A stretch of 64,000 nucleotides of DNA, taken from Nitrosococcus wardiae. GTDB lineage: Bacteria; Pseudomonadota; Gammaproteobacteria; Nitrosococcales; Nitrosococcaceae. A program made the translations under genes and the position numbers. Positions 42,162-53,158 of the stretch are shown one piece after another. Each line of letters starts with the position of its first letter. The first letter of the stretch is position 1. The notes under the pieces were generated by a model that worked only from the letters and a program-made list of their open reading frames with translations, did no database searches and had not been told where the DNA came from. The stretch is from positions 2,189,659-2,253,658 of the forward strand of contig NZ_CP038033.1 of NCBI RefSeq assembly GCF_004421105.1. Direction: 5' to 3'.

Positions 42162-43193
42162 CTAGGGGTTGCCCTCTAGATGGTTTTGCAAAGGAATGAT
42201 CAGGGTAACTGGCATCCCTTGGTGTAGCCCATAGTCCGGGTTGGCAATAATGACCCGAATGCGATAGACAAGGCTGGTCCGCACCTCCGGGGTCTGAACG
42301 GTTTTCGGAGTAAATTCGGCGGTGGGTGAAATAAAGCCAATTTGGCCCTGGTAAGGTTGCTCAGGGCGGCTATCGGTGAAGACTTCCACCGGCATGCCGG
42401 GGTAAATTCGTCCCAAATTAGGCTCTGAGATATAAGCCCGTACCCATACAGGGTTTTTAAGGGCAAGGGTATAGACCGGTTCACCTGCAGTCACAATGGC
42501 CCCAGGCTCTAGAATTCGAACCCGGATAGTTCCCGCTGCAGGCGCATAAATTTCGGTGTCCTGCAAGTCTTCCTGGGCTAGGGCCAGTTCTGCCTTAAGG
42601 GCCTGTGCCTCCGCATGGGCGGCTTCAATATCTTCTTGGCGCGGCCCTTCAATAGCCAATTGTAATACTTGACGGGCGGCTTCGAGATTAGCCGCGGCCC
42701 GGTCACGGGCCTCACGAGCATCATCGACAGTTTCCTCGGAAACAGCCTCAGTATGGGCTAACGTTAAGCGACGTTCATAGATTCTCTGGGCATTTCTAAA
42801 CGCAATCTCGGCAGCTTCTTTTTCGGCTCGGGCCTTTTTGATTTCTTCTGGCCGGCTTCCCGTTTCCAGTTCTTTAACTACCGCCCGTTGCTTTTCAAGC
42901 TTGGCACGGGCCGCAGCCACCCTATCGATGAAGCGATCCTGTTCAAGGACGGCGAGCCGTTGTCCTTGGGTGACTTCATCTCCTTCTTCTACTAACATTT
43001 GTTCAACCCGACCAAAGACGTTAAAGCCCAGGTTGACTTCCCGGATATCGATATTGCCGTAGAGCACCAATCGTTTTTGGGGTTGTCGCTCCTGTTGCCA
43101 TAGGTAATAGCCACCAGCGCCCAGGGCGATCAACACTCCCATTAGGCTGAGAGCGAGTCTGAGCGTGTTTACTCTCGCCATTTTTAGCGTCAA
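42162..43193 (-). CDS. HlyD-family membrane fusion protein, YbhG-like
   Basis: 343 residues: one N-terminal anchor (LALSLMGVLIALGAGGYYLW), a biotinyl-lipoyl-like segment (NVFGRVEQMLVEEGDEVTQG), a long alpha-hairpin coiled coil (about 95-215) and a barrel domain ending YRIRVIIANPDYGLHQGMPV. First gene of the exporter operon; it should connect the ABC pump to an outer-membrane channel encoded elsewhere. Confidence 0.89.
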   Translation of the reverse strand: MTLKMARVNTLRLALSLMGVLIALGAGGYYLWQQERQPQKRLVLYGNIDIREVNLGFNVFGRVEQMLVEEGDEVTQGQRLAVLEQDRFIDRVAAARAKLEKQRAVVKELETGSRPEEIKKARAEKEAAEIAFRNAQRIYERRLTLAHTEAVSEETVDDAREARDRAAANLEAARQVLQLAIEGPRQEDIEAAHAEAQALKAELALAQEDLQDTEIYAPAAGTIRVRILEPGAIVTAGEPVYTLALKNPVWVRAYISEPNLGRIYPGMPVEVFTDSRPEQPYQGQIGFISPTAEFTPKTVQTPEVRTSLVYRIRVIIANPDYGLHQGMPVTLIIPLQNHLEGNP

Positions 43194-43470
43194 TTATTCT
43201 GAGTTAAATCAGTCTATTAATACTAACACTAAAATTAAAGTTGATATTGTCATTAGGGTAAATACCCGTTTCTTAATCTCTGTGATTTTCGAGAGAGGCG
43301 GCGATGTGGCACTAGGGAACAAGTAGTTTAGAAGGGCGCATGAAAGCGAGGGGAAACCAGCAGGAGACACCCTCATAAGAAGGGATGCCTAAAAGTTAAT
43401 ACCTTTTCGGTCTCTAGCGAGAGGTTCAAAAAACTGGAAAGTAGGTGGGCTCCGGAGGTATGGGGCGAAG

Positions 43471-44709
43471 TTAATTGCGAAAACGTCCTAATACCAGGCA
43501 AGCATTGGTGCCGCCAAAGCCAAAGCTGTTGGACATTGTGGTCTCAAGCTGCACCCCATCAATGCGTTCTCTGGCAATGGGGAATTCCTGCGCCCCCGGA
43601 TCAATCTCATCGAGATTGGCCGAGGCGGCAATAAAGCCATGCTCCATCATCAGTAGCGAATAGATCACCTCATTGACTCCGGCGGCGCCGAGGGCGTGCC
43701 CGGTTAAGGATTTGGTCGAGCTGATGGTTGGGATACCCCCTTCCCGATCCGCGAAAACTTCTTGGATAGCCTCTAGCTCTTTAATATCGCCTGCAGGCGT
43801 GCTGGTTCCATGGGCGTTGATGTAATCCACAGGGCCATCAATGGTGGCTAGCGCCTGCTGCATACAGCGCACGGCCCCTTCACCAGAGGGGGCGACCATG
43901 TCGTAACCGTCAGAGGTGGCACCGTAGCCTATCACTTCGGCATAAATTTTTGCTCCCCGGGCTTGGGCGTGCTCTAAGTCTTCAAGCACGACTACACCGC
44001 CGCCACCAGCGATGACGAAACCGTCACGATGGATATCGTAGGGGCGAGAGGCTTGGTGAGGAGTCTGATTGAATTTTGAAGACAAGGCCCCCATGGCATC
44101 AAACAACATGGTCAGGGTCCAGTGGAGTTCCTCGCCGCCGCCGGCAAAAATAATGTCCTGTTTGCCAAGCTGAATTTGTTCCACCCCGTTGCCGATGCAG
44201 TGGGCACTAGTAGAGCAAGCGGAGCTGATGGAATAATTGATGCCTTTGATTTTGAAAGGAGTTGCCAGGCAAGCAGAATTAGTGCTGCACATGGTTCTCG
44301 GGACCATATAAGGCCCTACTCGGCGAACTCCTTTTTCCCGCAGAGTATCCGCCGCCAACACCAGATTCTTGGTGGAAGGGCCGCCCGAGCCCATGATGAG
44401 GCCCGTACGGGGGTGGGAGACTAGATTTGAAGCGAGTTCGGCGTCAGCGATAGCCTGTTCCATGGCAAGATAATTATAGGCCGCACCGTCCCCCATAAAG
44501 CGGCGAACTTTGCGGTCGATGAGGGCTTCAATATCGATGTCCACAGAGCCATGAATCTGGCTGCGCAAACCTAGATCCGCATACTCTTGGTGGAACTCGA
44601 TCCCTGAACGGCCGGCTTTTAAGGCTTCAACTACTTCTGCTTTGTTGTTGCCAATACTGGAAACAATACCCAGCCCCGTGATAACAACGCGTCTAAGCTC
44701 TCTTCCCAT
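43471..44709 (-). CDS. fabB: 3-oxoacyl-[acyl-carrier-protein] synthase I FabB
   Basis: Fatty-acid chain elongation, required for unsaturated fatty acids. From ATG 44709 the protein has 412 residues, the E. coli length. Nucleophile in [11 protein letters not shown] (C165), the histidines in [11 protein letters not shown] and [10 protein letters not shown], and C-terminal [10 protein letters not shown]. No fabA is adjacent; 133 empty bases separate it from the OtsB1-like gene upstream. Confidence 0.94.
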   Translation of the reverse strand: MGRELRRVVITGLGIVSSIGNNKAEVVEALKAGRSGIEFHQEYADLGLRSQIHGSVDIDIEALIDRKVRRFMGDGAAYNYLAMEQAIADAELASNLVSHPRTGLIMGSGGPSTKNLVLAADTLREKGVRRVGPYMVPRTMCSTNSACLATPFKIKGINYSISSACSTSAHCIGNGVEQIQLGKQDIIFAGGGEELHWTLTMLFDAMGALSSKFNQTPHQASRPYDIHRDGFVIAGGGGVVVLEDLEHAQARGAKIYAEVIGYGATSDGYDMVAPSGEGAVRCMQQALATIDGPVDYINAHGTSTPAGDIKELEAIQEVFADREGGIPTISSTKSLTGHALGAAGVNEVIYSLLMMEHGFIAASANLDEIDPGAQEFPIARERIDGVQLETTMSNSFGFGGTNACLVLGRFRN

Positions 44710-44869
44710 TTTATTCCTAAATCTTTCCGGGCCCATTCCTTAAAGCAAGGGTGTAAGGCACGTTTGTTCTAAAGATCATCAAGAGGGCTTTAATAATGGC
44801 CTAAGCAATATAAATTAAGGATACCAGGCTCAGTGAAAATTGAATAGATGCTTGAAGCATTGCAGGGCT

Positions 44870-47800
44870 TTAGTCTAGAAAGATCTCTTTCACCTTGCCT
44901 TCTTCAAGTTGGAAGCAGTTGCCTTTGACCTCTACTTCCACCGGTGCTGCCCCGCAGGCCAGGGATCCTATCTTTAATTTCTCACAAGAAATCTCTAGCT
45001 CCAACCAGTGCCCGCGGTAGCGCAGGTGCATGTGGATATTCTTTAGCCCTTCCGGGAACCGAGGGTTGAGGTGCAGCACCTGGCCTCTCGCCTCCAGTCC
45101 AGGATAGCAGCGTTGTACTAAATCGATACAGCCTGCCATGGCGCCGAGATGGATACCTTCAGGGGTGGTGCCTCCCTGAATATCTGCGACATCAGTCTTT
45201 AGCGCTTCCTGGAAGAGTTGCCAGGAGTGTTCCCGATCCCGGCGGGCGGCGACCCAGGAATGAATAATCCAACTGAGGGAGGAACCATTAGAGGTACGCT
45301 GGAGGTAGTAATCAATGTTCTTGGGAATTTTTTCCGGATCAAAAGCATAGCCGAGTTGTGCGAACAGCTCACCCAATTCCTCTGCAGAGAAGAGGTAAAA
45401 CAACATGAGGACATCGGCTTGCTTGGATGCTTTATAGCGGTTGACAGTATCACCTTCCGCCTCCAGAAGGCGGTCTAAACGTTGAATATTATCGTATTTC
45501 TTTCGGTAGCCTTCCCAATCGAATTCTTTTAGATTGCCATAGCCTTCGAATTGGCTAATGATGCCATCGTCATGGAAAACGACTCGCATTTTACCGCTGA
45601 TGTCTTCCCAGCGAGTTTTCTCGGATTCCTCGATGGCCAATTTTTCGCAAAGCTGCTGACACTCTTGCTCAGGCAGCAGTTGGAACAACTCCAAGGCTTT
45701 GTTCAGCACGAAAACAGCCATGAGATTGGTATAGGCATTATTGTTGAGGCCGGGGCTTTCAGCTTCTGGATAAGCATCGTGAAACTCATCTGGGCCCATG
45801 ACTCCCAGAATTTCATAACAATCTAGCGCTTCGTTGTAGGTGGCGATGCTTGCCCAGAACCGGGCAATCTCCAGGAGCATTTCCGCCCCATAAAAAGCGA
45901 GAAAATTTAAGTCGCCGGTGACTTGAAAATACTGCCAGATATTGTAGGCGATGGCCGCGTTGATATGCCGCTGCAAGTAAGAATTATCGGGTATCCAGCG
46001 TCCCGATCGGGGGTTAAGATGAAGTTGCTGGGATTCTTCCCGGCCATTGCTACCGCTCTGCCAGGGATACATGGCGCCTTTATAGCCGAGTGCCTGAGCG
46101 GCCTTGCGTGCTTCATTCAGTCGACGGTAGCGGTACATGAGCAGGGTTCGCGTGATTTGAGGGGCTCGATAATTGAGAAAGGGAAAAATAATCAACTCAT
46201 CCCAAAAGATATGTCCCCGATAGGCTTCCCCATGCCAACCCCGGGAAGGCATACCCACATCAATATCTAGGGAGTGCATAGAGGCACTTTGCAGGAGATG
46301 AAAACTGTATAGTCGAAGAATTTGCTGGATATGGTGATCGCCGGCGCTTCCAGCAATTTCCAGCTGCATATCAAACTGTCGCCAAAGATGTTTCCACGCT
46401 AAGCTGTGGGCATCGAGCAGGCTTTCAAAACGAGGGGATTCTTGGACGGTTTTGACCGCTTCTAGGCCGCATTCGGAAATGCCCGGATCCCGAGCCGTAT
46501 AAAGGGCCACTGTCTTTTCCAAGGTGAGGGGGGTTCCTTTCTCCATTTCCACGGTGAATGCCTGGGCAATATAGGCGGTTTCCTCCTCCGTTTGCCGCTC
46601 TGTCGCCACGGGTTTATTAGCCAGGAAGAGCTCCAGCCTAGCTGCCTGGGTAAGGGTCAATTGGGACTGATTCGTTCGCACCTTGAGCAGAAGAATGTGC
46701 CCATTAATCAGGCGAGTTTCCACGGGCTCCAAATGTCTGCTATTAAGTGCGCGGTATCGGGCTACCCCGGAATTTCTCACTTGTCCATCCAAGGCCGAGT
46801 GCACCTCCAAAGTGCCAGACCAATTTAGCGGGGTAATCATAGTCTCCAATGCAGCCAGGTGCATGTGGGCCATACTGACCAGTCGGTGCTGAATGAGCCG
46901 GGTTTCCCTGCCTTTTTTATCCCGAAAATGAACCACCCGGGTTAACATCCCTTGTTGGATATCAAGTTCTTGACGATAAAAGAGAATATCCGCCTCTTCC
47001 AAGTTAAGCCACTGTCCATCAATGATTCGGAAGTCTAGACATAGCCAGTTAGGTAAATTGACTAAGTCTTCATTCTCGACCGTGCGCCCGGCGATGGCAG
47101 TCTTCAAGCGATTATAACCGCCCGCCAGATAAGTTCCGGGATAGTGGATCTTATCAGCCTGGGATTCGGGGGCTGCCCCGCGGGTGGCAAAGTAGCCATT
47201 ACCCAAGGTGCATAAGGCTTCCCGCAAGCCTTCTTCCTGGGGTTCAAAGCCGCGGTAAGTCAGGGTCCAGGTACGGCGTTCTCCCAGTATTCGGGTCAGG
47301 GCACGGAGAAATTCCCTCACTTGAGCGGGGTCTCTCAGTCGGTATTCAGCGTGGGTATCCCGGGCCTCTTCTCCCACAACTAATCCTAAACCGCGTTCTT
47401 CCAGGACACGAAAGGCATCTTCATCGGTAATATCATCGCCAATATAAAGGGGCAGGACATCGGGGCGATTGAGTTTTAGTTTGTCTAACAGCCACAATAG
47501 GGCTTGCCCCTTATCCCAGGCCACATCAGGCTGGAGGTCATAAACCTTCTTGCCATCACTTTTATGTAACCCGGTATGTTTCTCCAGTGCTAAATCCACA
47601 ATCCTTCCCACGGTGCCGAGTTGGGCTTCTGCCACATTCCGATAGTGGATGGCGATGGAAAATCGCTTACGTTCTAACTGAGCCCCTGCAATATTTTCAA
47701 GCTGCTCACTTAATTCTTTCTCCGCCTCATCGAGGACGGGCAAGCAGGCTTTAGCCTGTGCTTGCTCCATTTTCAAATCTTTGGGACCGGCGATTTCAAA

Positions 47801-48823
47801 GCCATGGCTGCCTGCATAATAGAGGTCCTCAATGGCGACTCGTTGGCGCACGTCTTTTAAATCTCGACCACTAATAATGGCAACTAAGCATTGCTCTGCC
47901 AGTCCCCTCAAGGTTTGGCCCATGTCATCTGAGAGAAGCGCTTCTTCAGGACGGGAGACGATGGGGGTGAGGGTGCCGTCGTAGTCGAGAAAAATGGCGA
48001 TCTCGCACTGGGCTATTCTATTTTGGATTGCGTCCAGGGATTCTAGGGCCGTAGAAAGATCGAGCATGTGTACGATGGTCCCTATTTCCACCAGATCTTT
48101 AATGACGATGTCCGCCCCAGCCTCTTGCAAAGCTCCCATCTGATTCTTCCGATCGACCCCAATTACCCGGCCGAATTTTCCTTGTCTGCCTGCTTGAACG
48201 CCGGCTATCGCATCCTCAAATATCACACAGCGTTTAGGCTGCAACTCTAATCGGTTGGCAGCTTCCAGGAAAATATCCGGATGGGGTTTACCCTTGAGGT
48301 CTAAAGCTTCCGCATCATTGCCATCCACTTTTACGTCAAAGAGATGGGAAAGCTCTACTGCCTCCAGGACTTGGCCACAGTTTTTGCTGGAAGAGACCAC
48401 GGCCGTCTGAAACCCTTTACTGCGCAGGCGCCGGATCAATTGGACGGAGGTCTGGTAGACTTCTACCCCTTCCGTTTTTAGCTTTTCTTGAAAGAGTTCA
48501 TTTTTGCGGTTGCCTAACCCACATATCGTCTCTTTCTCCACTGAATCGCTGGGACTGCCATAAGGTAATGCAATATTGCGGGAGTGGAGAAAACTTTTCA
48601 CTCCTTCGTAACGGGGCTTGCCGTCCACATAATCGCGGTAATCACGGTCATCAAAAGGCTTGAACTCAGCCCCTTTGGCCTGCTTTTGCAGAAAGTCATC
48701 AAACATGGCCTTCCAGGCGGCGGCATGCACGCGAGCTGTGCGGGTAATCACACCGTCCAGATCGAAGATGACAGCGTCAAAGTGGCTGCGGGAAATCGTC
48801 TTGTGGGTATTCAGTAAAGGCAT
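44870..48823 (-). CDS. OtsB1-like fusion: HAD (beta-phosphoglucomutase-like) + trehalose-phosphatase + GH65 phosphorylase-like
   Basis: 1317 residues from ATG 48823. Domain 1: HAD of the beta-PGM type, FDLDGVITRTARVHAAAW (D21, D23), KPHPDIFLEA, FEDAIAGVQAG. Domain 2: trehalose-phosphatase, FLDYDGTLTP (D280, D282), ISGRDLKDVRQRV, YIGDDITDEDAF. Domain 3 (from about 520): GH65 with GWHGEAYRGHIFWDE and the likely general acid in VMGPDEFHD (E1013). The same order and size occur in mycobacterial OtsB1 (Rv2006), whose activity is unsettled. Likely tied to trehalose or a related disaccharide phosphate; reaction unproven. Confidence 0.9.
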   Translation of the reverse strand: MPLLNTHKTISRSHFDAVIFDLDGVITRTARVHAAAWKAMFDDFLQKQAKGAEFKPFDDRDYRDYVDGKPRYEGVKSFLHSRNIALPYGSPSDSVEKETICGLGNRKNELFQEKLKTEGVEVYQTSVQLIRRLRSKGFQTAVVSSSKNCGQVLEAVELSHLFDVKVDGNDAEALDLKGKPHPDIFLEAANRLELQPKRCVIFEDAIAGVQAGRQGKFGRVIGVDRKNQMGALQEAGADIVIKDLVEIGTIVHMLDLSTALESLDAIQNRIAQCEIAIFLDYDGTLTPIVSRPEEALLSDDMGQTLRGLAEQCLVAIISGRDLKDVRQRVAIEDLYYAGSHGFEIAGPKDLKMEQAQAKACLPVLDEAEKELSEQLENIAGAQLERKRFSIAIHYRNVAEAQLGTVGRIVDLALEKHTGLHKSDGKKVYDLQPDVAWDKGQALLWLLDKLKLNRPDVLPLYIGDDITDEDAFRVLEERGLGLVVGEEARDTHAEYRLRDPAQVREFLRALTRILGERRTWTLTYRGFEPQEEGLREALCTLGNGYFATRGAAPESQADKIHYPGTYLAGGYNRLKTAIAGRTVENEDLVNLPNWLCLDFRIIDGQWLNLEEADILFYRQELDIQQGMLTRVVHFRDKKGRETRLIQHRLVSMAHMHLAALETMITPLNWSGTLEVHSALDGQVRNSGVARYRALNSRHLEPVETRLINGHILLLKVRTNQSQLTLTQAARLELFLANKPVATERQTEEETAYIAQAFTVEMEKGTPLTLEKTVALYTARDPGISECGLEAVKTVQESPRFESLLDAHSLAWKHLWRQFDMQLEIAGSAGDHHIQQILRLYSFHLLQSASMHSLDIDVGMPSRGWHGEAYRGHIFWDELIIFPFLNYRAPQITRTLLMYRYRRLNEARKAAQALGYKGAMYPWQSGSNGREESQQLHLNPRSGRWIPDNSYLQRHINAAIAYNIWQYFQVTGDLNFLAFYGAEMLLEIARFWASIATYNEALDCYEILGVMGPDEFHDAYPEAESPGLNNNAYTNLMAVFVLNKALELFQLLPEQECQQLCEKLAIEESEKTRWEDISGKMRVVFHDDGIISQFEGYGNLKEFDWEGYRKKYDNIQRLDRLLEAEGDTVNRYKASKQADVLMLFYLFSAEELGELFAQLGYAFDPEKIPKNIDYYLQRTSNGSSLSWIIHSWVAARRDREHSWQLFQEALKTDVADIQGGTTPEGIHLGAMAGCIDLVQRCYPGLEARGQVLHLNPRFPEGLKNIHMHLRYRGHWLELEISCEKLKIGSLACGAAPVEVEVKGNCFQLEEGKVKEIFLD

Positions 48824-48857
48824 TATTGTTAAAGAGGTAGTTTTCCTTGGTTGAGAT

Positions 48858-51452
48858 TTAGCCAAGACGCGCGTTCGAAGACTTTACCCCCTTAGCCGCT
48901 CCCTCTTGTCTGCCCAATCGATACGCCTGCACAATTCGGAGTGCTTGACCCACCAGCATTGGCATGAGGCTGACCCCCAGAATAATTCCCCAGCCGCTGG
49001 TGTCGGGAGGGACAGTTTGCAGGAGAGTCGAGAGAAACGGCAGGTAGACCGCTGCTAGCAGCAATGCGGTACACAAGCCGATCGAACCCCATATCCAGGG
49101 ATTGCGGACCACATCATTGCGCAGCAGTGTCGTCTCTGGGCGGCGCAGGTTGAAGGTAAACCACAATTTGCCGAAGGCCAGGGTCAGGAAGGACACGGTG
49201 ATGGCCTGTTCACGTTCCAACCCCAGCCCATACCAAGCCGCGGCCAGGGCGCCCAGTACGCCGGCCGCGATCAGGGTCGACCAGCCGCCGATGGCGATCC
49301 AGTGACGGCGCGCCAGCACCGATTCGCCTTTGGGGCGTGGGGGGCGGTGCATGATGCCGGGTTCGCCCTGGCCCATCCCCAGTGCCAGCGCGGGAAAAAC
49401 GTCCGTGATCACATTCAGATAGAGAATCTGCAGCGGCAGCAGGGGCAGCGGCAGAGAGGTGAGCCCGCCCATGGCCACGCCAATATCGGCTTTTTTGAGC
49501 GCCGGAGCGTCATTGACGCCATCACCGGTCATCGCCACCACTTGGCCGCGTTCCTGAAACAGCTTGACAAGGTGGAGCTTCTGGGCGGGGCTGACCCGGG
49601 CGAAAATCGGGGTCCTGAAGATGTCTTCGCGTTCGTTCTCATTCATCTCCCCGGGGTCTTTGAGCTCGCGCCCGTGATGGACCCGCGGCGCTTTCTCCTC
49701 CACAATGCCCGTGGCGCGGGCGATAGCGGCCGCGGTAGCCGGTTGGTCGCCGGTGACCATCACCACACGCACCCCCGCCGCTTGGCATTGCTCGATGGCC
49801 GCACGCACTTCGCGACGGGGCGGGTCGAGCAGCCCCACCAATCCTAGCAGGCGCAGTCCCTGGTAGGGCTCTTCTTCGGCGGACGAGACGATTTTATCGG
49901 CGACGGCCAGCACGCGTAGGCCCTCGCCGGCGAGCCGCTCCTGCTCATCGAGCCACTCGCGGCGCTTGGCCTCACTCATCGGCGTCTCACTATCGCCACC
50001 CCCCCCAATGCGGTCACAGGCCTCCAGCACCCGCAGGGGGGCCCCTTTCACATTCACTCGTAAGCCACCGTCGCTGCGGTGATAGGTGGCCATCATCATC
50101 ACCTCGGAACTGAAGGGCTCTTCGCGCACCTCTTCATGGTGTTTGCGCAATTCGCCACGATCGAGCCCGAGCAGCCGGCCTGCGCGCAGGAGGGCCGTCT
50201 CGGTGGGGTCGCCCTGTTCCTCCTCGGAGGGGCTATCAGGCGGCGCAAGGGCCGCATTGTTGCACAGTACGACCGCCTCGAACAGGCGGCGCAGCAGCGG
50301 GTCGGCTGCCGCCGCCGCGTCAGGTTCGTCCCCGTCGATGCTGCCCTCGGCCTCATTGAGCGTGTGCTCGGCGGCGGGGGTGAGGATCCGACGCATCGTC
50401 ATCTGGTTCTCGGTCAGGGTGCCGGTCTTGTCGGTGAAGATGACCCGCGTGGCGCCGAGCGTTTCGACCGCCGGCAAGCGGTTGATAAGGGCGTTGCGCC
50501 GGGCCAGTAACCACATGCCGCGGGCGAGTGCAATGGTGGCGACAATCGGCAGGCCCTCGGGAATAGCCGCCACACCCAAGGCGATCGCGGTCTCGATCAT
50601 CTGGCGGGGTTCCAGTCCCGTGGCCAGCCCCACCCCGGCGATAGTGGCGGCGATGGTGAGCGCGATCCAGGCCAAATGCCGGCCAAGTCGGTCGAGGCGC
50701 TTTTGCAGGGGCGTTTCTTCCCCTTCGGCGCGCTCGGCCATCTCGCTGATGCGGCCCAGCTCGGTGTTCATACCGGTGCCGATCACCACGCCGCGGGCCG
50801 AACCGTCCGTCAGCGTGGTGCCCTTATAGAGTAGGTTGAGGCGCTCGGCTAGCGGCGCCTCGGGCGCCACCTGTTTCTCGACCGGGACCGATTCGCCGGT
50901 CAGCGGGGATTCATCCACCCGCAGATGATGGGCCTCCACCAGCCGTATGTCGGCGGGAGCTAGATCCCCGCCCTCGAGCACGACTATATCGCCGGGTACC
51001 AGCGCCTCGTCAGCCACTTCCCGCATCTGCCCATTGCGCAGCACCCGGGTGCGCGCCTCGGCCATTTGCTGCAGGGCTTTCATCGAGCGGCGGGCTTTCC
51101 ATTCGGTAAAGAACCCGATGGCGGCATTGATCAGCAGCACCGCACTGATGGCCATGGCTTCAGGCCCGTGTTGAAAAATCACGGCAACGGCGCCCGCAAT
51201 CACTAAAACAATAATTACCGTGCTTTTGAACTGCTCAAGCAGAATCTGCCAGGTGCTGCGGGTTTTCCCCTCGCGCAGACGATTGGGACCGTAGCGCTCC
51301 CGTCGATGCGCGGCTTCCTCGTCAGTCAGGCCGCGTTCGGGGTCGACCTCCAGGGAACGGAGCGTCGTCTCCGCGTCTTCGGCATGAGGGTTTCCCCTGG
51401 GGCCTTCCGACGATGCGGGGATCATCGGTTTCTTATTTTTTTTTAGGTGCAT
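48858..51452 (-). pseudogene. P-type cation ATPase with internal deletion removing the hinge and a transmembrane helix
   Basis: Ca2+/Na+-type P2 ATPase. Conserved: GDIVVLEGGDLAPADIRLV, DESPLTGESVPVEKQ, PEGLP, FTDKTGTLTENQ (phospho-Asp), MTGDGVNDAPALKKADIGVAMG. Relatives follow VAMG with about 50 residues (GTDVAKEAAD..., hinge and helix M5 with ion ligands) before GLPLPLLPLQIL. Here VAMG runs directly into GLTSLPLPLLPLQ (junction near 49455-49470), in frame, leaving an 864-codon ORF. Transport should fail. It is clearly more GC-rich than its neighbours. Confidence 0.82.
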
Positions 51453-51829
51453 GAGTACGAGATCATCTGCTTTTGGTCTCCCTTATCCCGTTGCGCCACG
51501 CCAGAGCCCGATAACCGGATTCGGTCAATTCATCCACTTGGTGTAATACCTGCTGTCGCCTCTCCTGAAACTCTCTCTATTTAAGTAGGGGAGGCACCTT
51601 CTTCTGGAAACTATCTGGGGAAACTAGAGAAATAAAGGATCCATTTTTATTATTTGGAAGATAGCTCACAAAGGTATTCTTTTCCATGTCCAAGCTAATT
51701 AGATCATTCCTCAATTAAAGAGTATTTTGAATTTGAGCGTTCAGGAACTACGCGGGCTGCTATTGACGACTAAAGTGTCATGAGGGTGCTTTCTAACCGG
51801 CTCTCGCTCTCGCAGGCCTCTTGCCTTCT
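51453..51829. other. Intergenic region
   Basis: About 380 bases between two minus-strand genes; AT-rich in the middle. No gene, hairpin or clear promoter recognised. Confidence 0.4.
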
Positions 51830-53158
51830 TCAATGGAGTTTGACTTGGGGATGGACGCTGCGGTGGAACAGATGGGAAAGGGTCAGCATGGCCGTGCGAA
51901 AGGGGCCAAACAAGACTATCTGGTGTCTCTTATAAAGGGATAAATACACCAGTCGGGCAATCCACCCTTCTATCAGGAAGCTGCCGGTTATCGTGCCCAT
52001 CAAATTCCCCACCGTACTATATCTTCCCAAGGACACGAGTGAGCCATAGTCACGATAGTGATAGTCCCGAAGCGGTTTTCCTGCTAGCTGGTTGCGGATA
52101 TTTTGATACAAGAAGCGCGCTTGCTGCTGGGCGGCTTGGGCGCGAGGGGGCACGGTTCCTTCATGGCCTATCCAGGGGCAGGCGGCACAATCACCGAGAG
52201 CAAAAATGTGGTCATCACGGCTGGTTTGCAACGTCGGTCTTACCACCAATTGATGACGGGGATTGGTTTCCAAGCCAGCTAGCGCTTTTAAGAAGTCAGG
52301 CGCTTTGACCCCGGCTGCCCAGACTTTGATTCGTGCCGGAATAAAACGCCCACTGTGGGTATGAATCCCTTTTTCCGTAACTTCAATGACCCGCTCATTG
52401 GCGAGGATTTCTATGCCCAATTGACGAAGCTGTCTTTCGGTAGGCTCCGCTATCCGGGAGGGCAATCCAGACAGGAGACGGGGCGCAGCTTCGATAATGC
52501 TGAGCTTGATATCGGCAGGTTTGACCTCGAGGCCATAAGCGGTAAATAGACGAGAGACGGTATGTAACTGGGCGGCCAGCTCAACTCCTGTAGCGCCACC
52601 CCCGACAATGGCGACATTGAGCTCTCCACGTGCGAGGGGTTTGCCCCGGGCATGGGCACGTACGTAAGATTCGATGAGTTGGCGCTGAAAGTCGGCGGCC
52701 TGCTGGGTCGTATCCAAAAAGAAGCAATGGCTTCGGACGCCGGGAATCCCAAAATCATTGCTGACGCTACCCACCGCCATCACCAAGGTATCATAATGAA
52801 AATGGCGTCGGGGGATAATCTCTTCCCCTTTTTCATTATAAGTCGGCGCGACAGAGATTTCTCGTTGCTGGCGATCGAGAGCCTCCATCCGCCCGAGGCG
52901 ATAGCGGAAGTGGCTCCAAGCCGCCTGCGCCAGGTATTCGATTTCATCTTCGTAGGAATCAAGGGTTCCCGCAGCCACTTCATGGAGCAAGGGTTTCCAG
53001 ATGTGGGTAGGGCTGGCTTCTATCAGCGTAATCTCCACCTGTCCTTTTTTGCCGAGCTTTCGGCCGAGGCGGGTGGCGAGTTGCAGGCCTCCGGTCCCCC
53101 CACCCACGATGACCATTTTATGGTGATGTGGAGTTCCTCCTGCTTTTGCGGTTGCCAT
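51830..53158 (-). CDS. ndh: Type II NADH dehydrogenase (NDH-2)
   Basis: 442-residue flavoprotein that oxidises NADH and reduces quinone without proton pumping, bound to the inner membrane by its C-terminus. FAD site MVIVGGGTGGLQLATRLG; NAD site NVAIVGGGATGVELAAQL; DDHIFALGDCAACP late FAD motif; the C-terminal amphipathic region follows RLVYLSLYKRHQIVLFGPF. Intact, unlike its neighbours. No operon partner. Confidence 0.92.
   Translation of the reverse strand: MATAKAGGTPHHHKMVIVGGGTGGLQLATRLGRKLGKKGQVEITLIEASPTHIWKPLLHEVAAGTLDSYEDEIEYLAQAAWSHFRYRLGRMEALDRQQREISVAPTYNEKGEEIIPRRHFHYDTLVMAVGSVSNDFGIPGVRSHCFFLDTTQQAADFQRQLIESYVRAHARGKPLARGELNVAIVGGGATGVELAAQLHTVSRLFTAYGLEVKPADIKLSIIEAAPRLLSGLPSRIAEPTERQLRQLGIEILANERVIEVTEKGIHTHSGRFIPARIKVWAAGVKAPDFLKALAGLETNPRHQLVVRPTLQTSRDDHIFALGDCAACPWIGHEGTVPPRAQAAQQQARFLYQNIRNQLAGKPLRDYHYRDYGSLVSLGRYSTVGNLMGTITGSFLIEGWIARLVYLSLYKRHQIVLFGPFRTAMLTLSHLFHRSVHPQVKLH

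Noticed and set aside
50079-50829. Long + strand open frames (143 and 247 codons) opposite the P-type ATPase
   Set aside because: They arise from the high GC content of the gene on the other strand; composition is Arg/Ser/Pro-rich with no recognisable motif.
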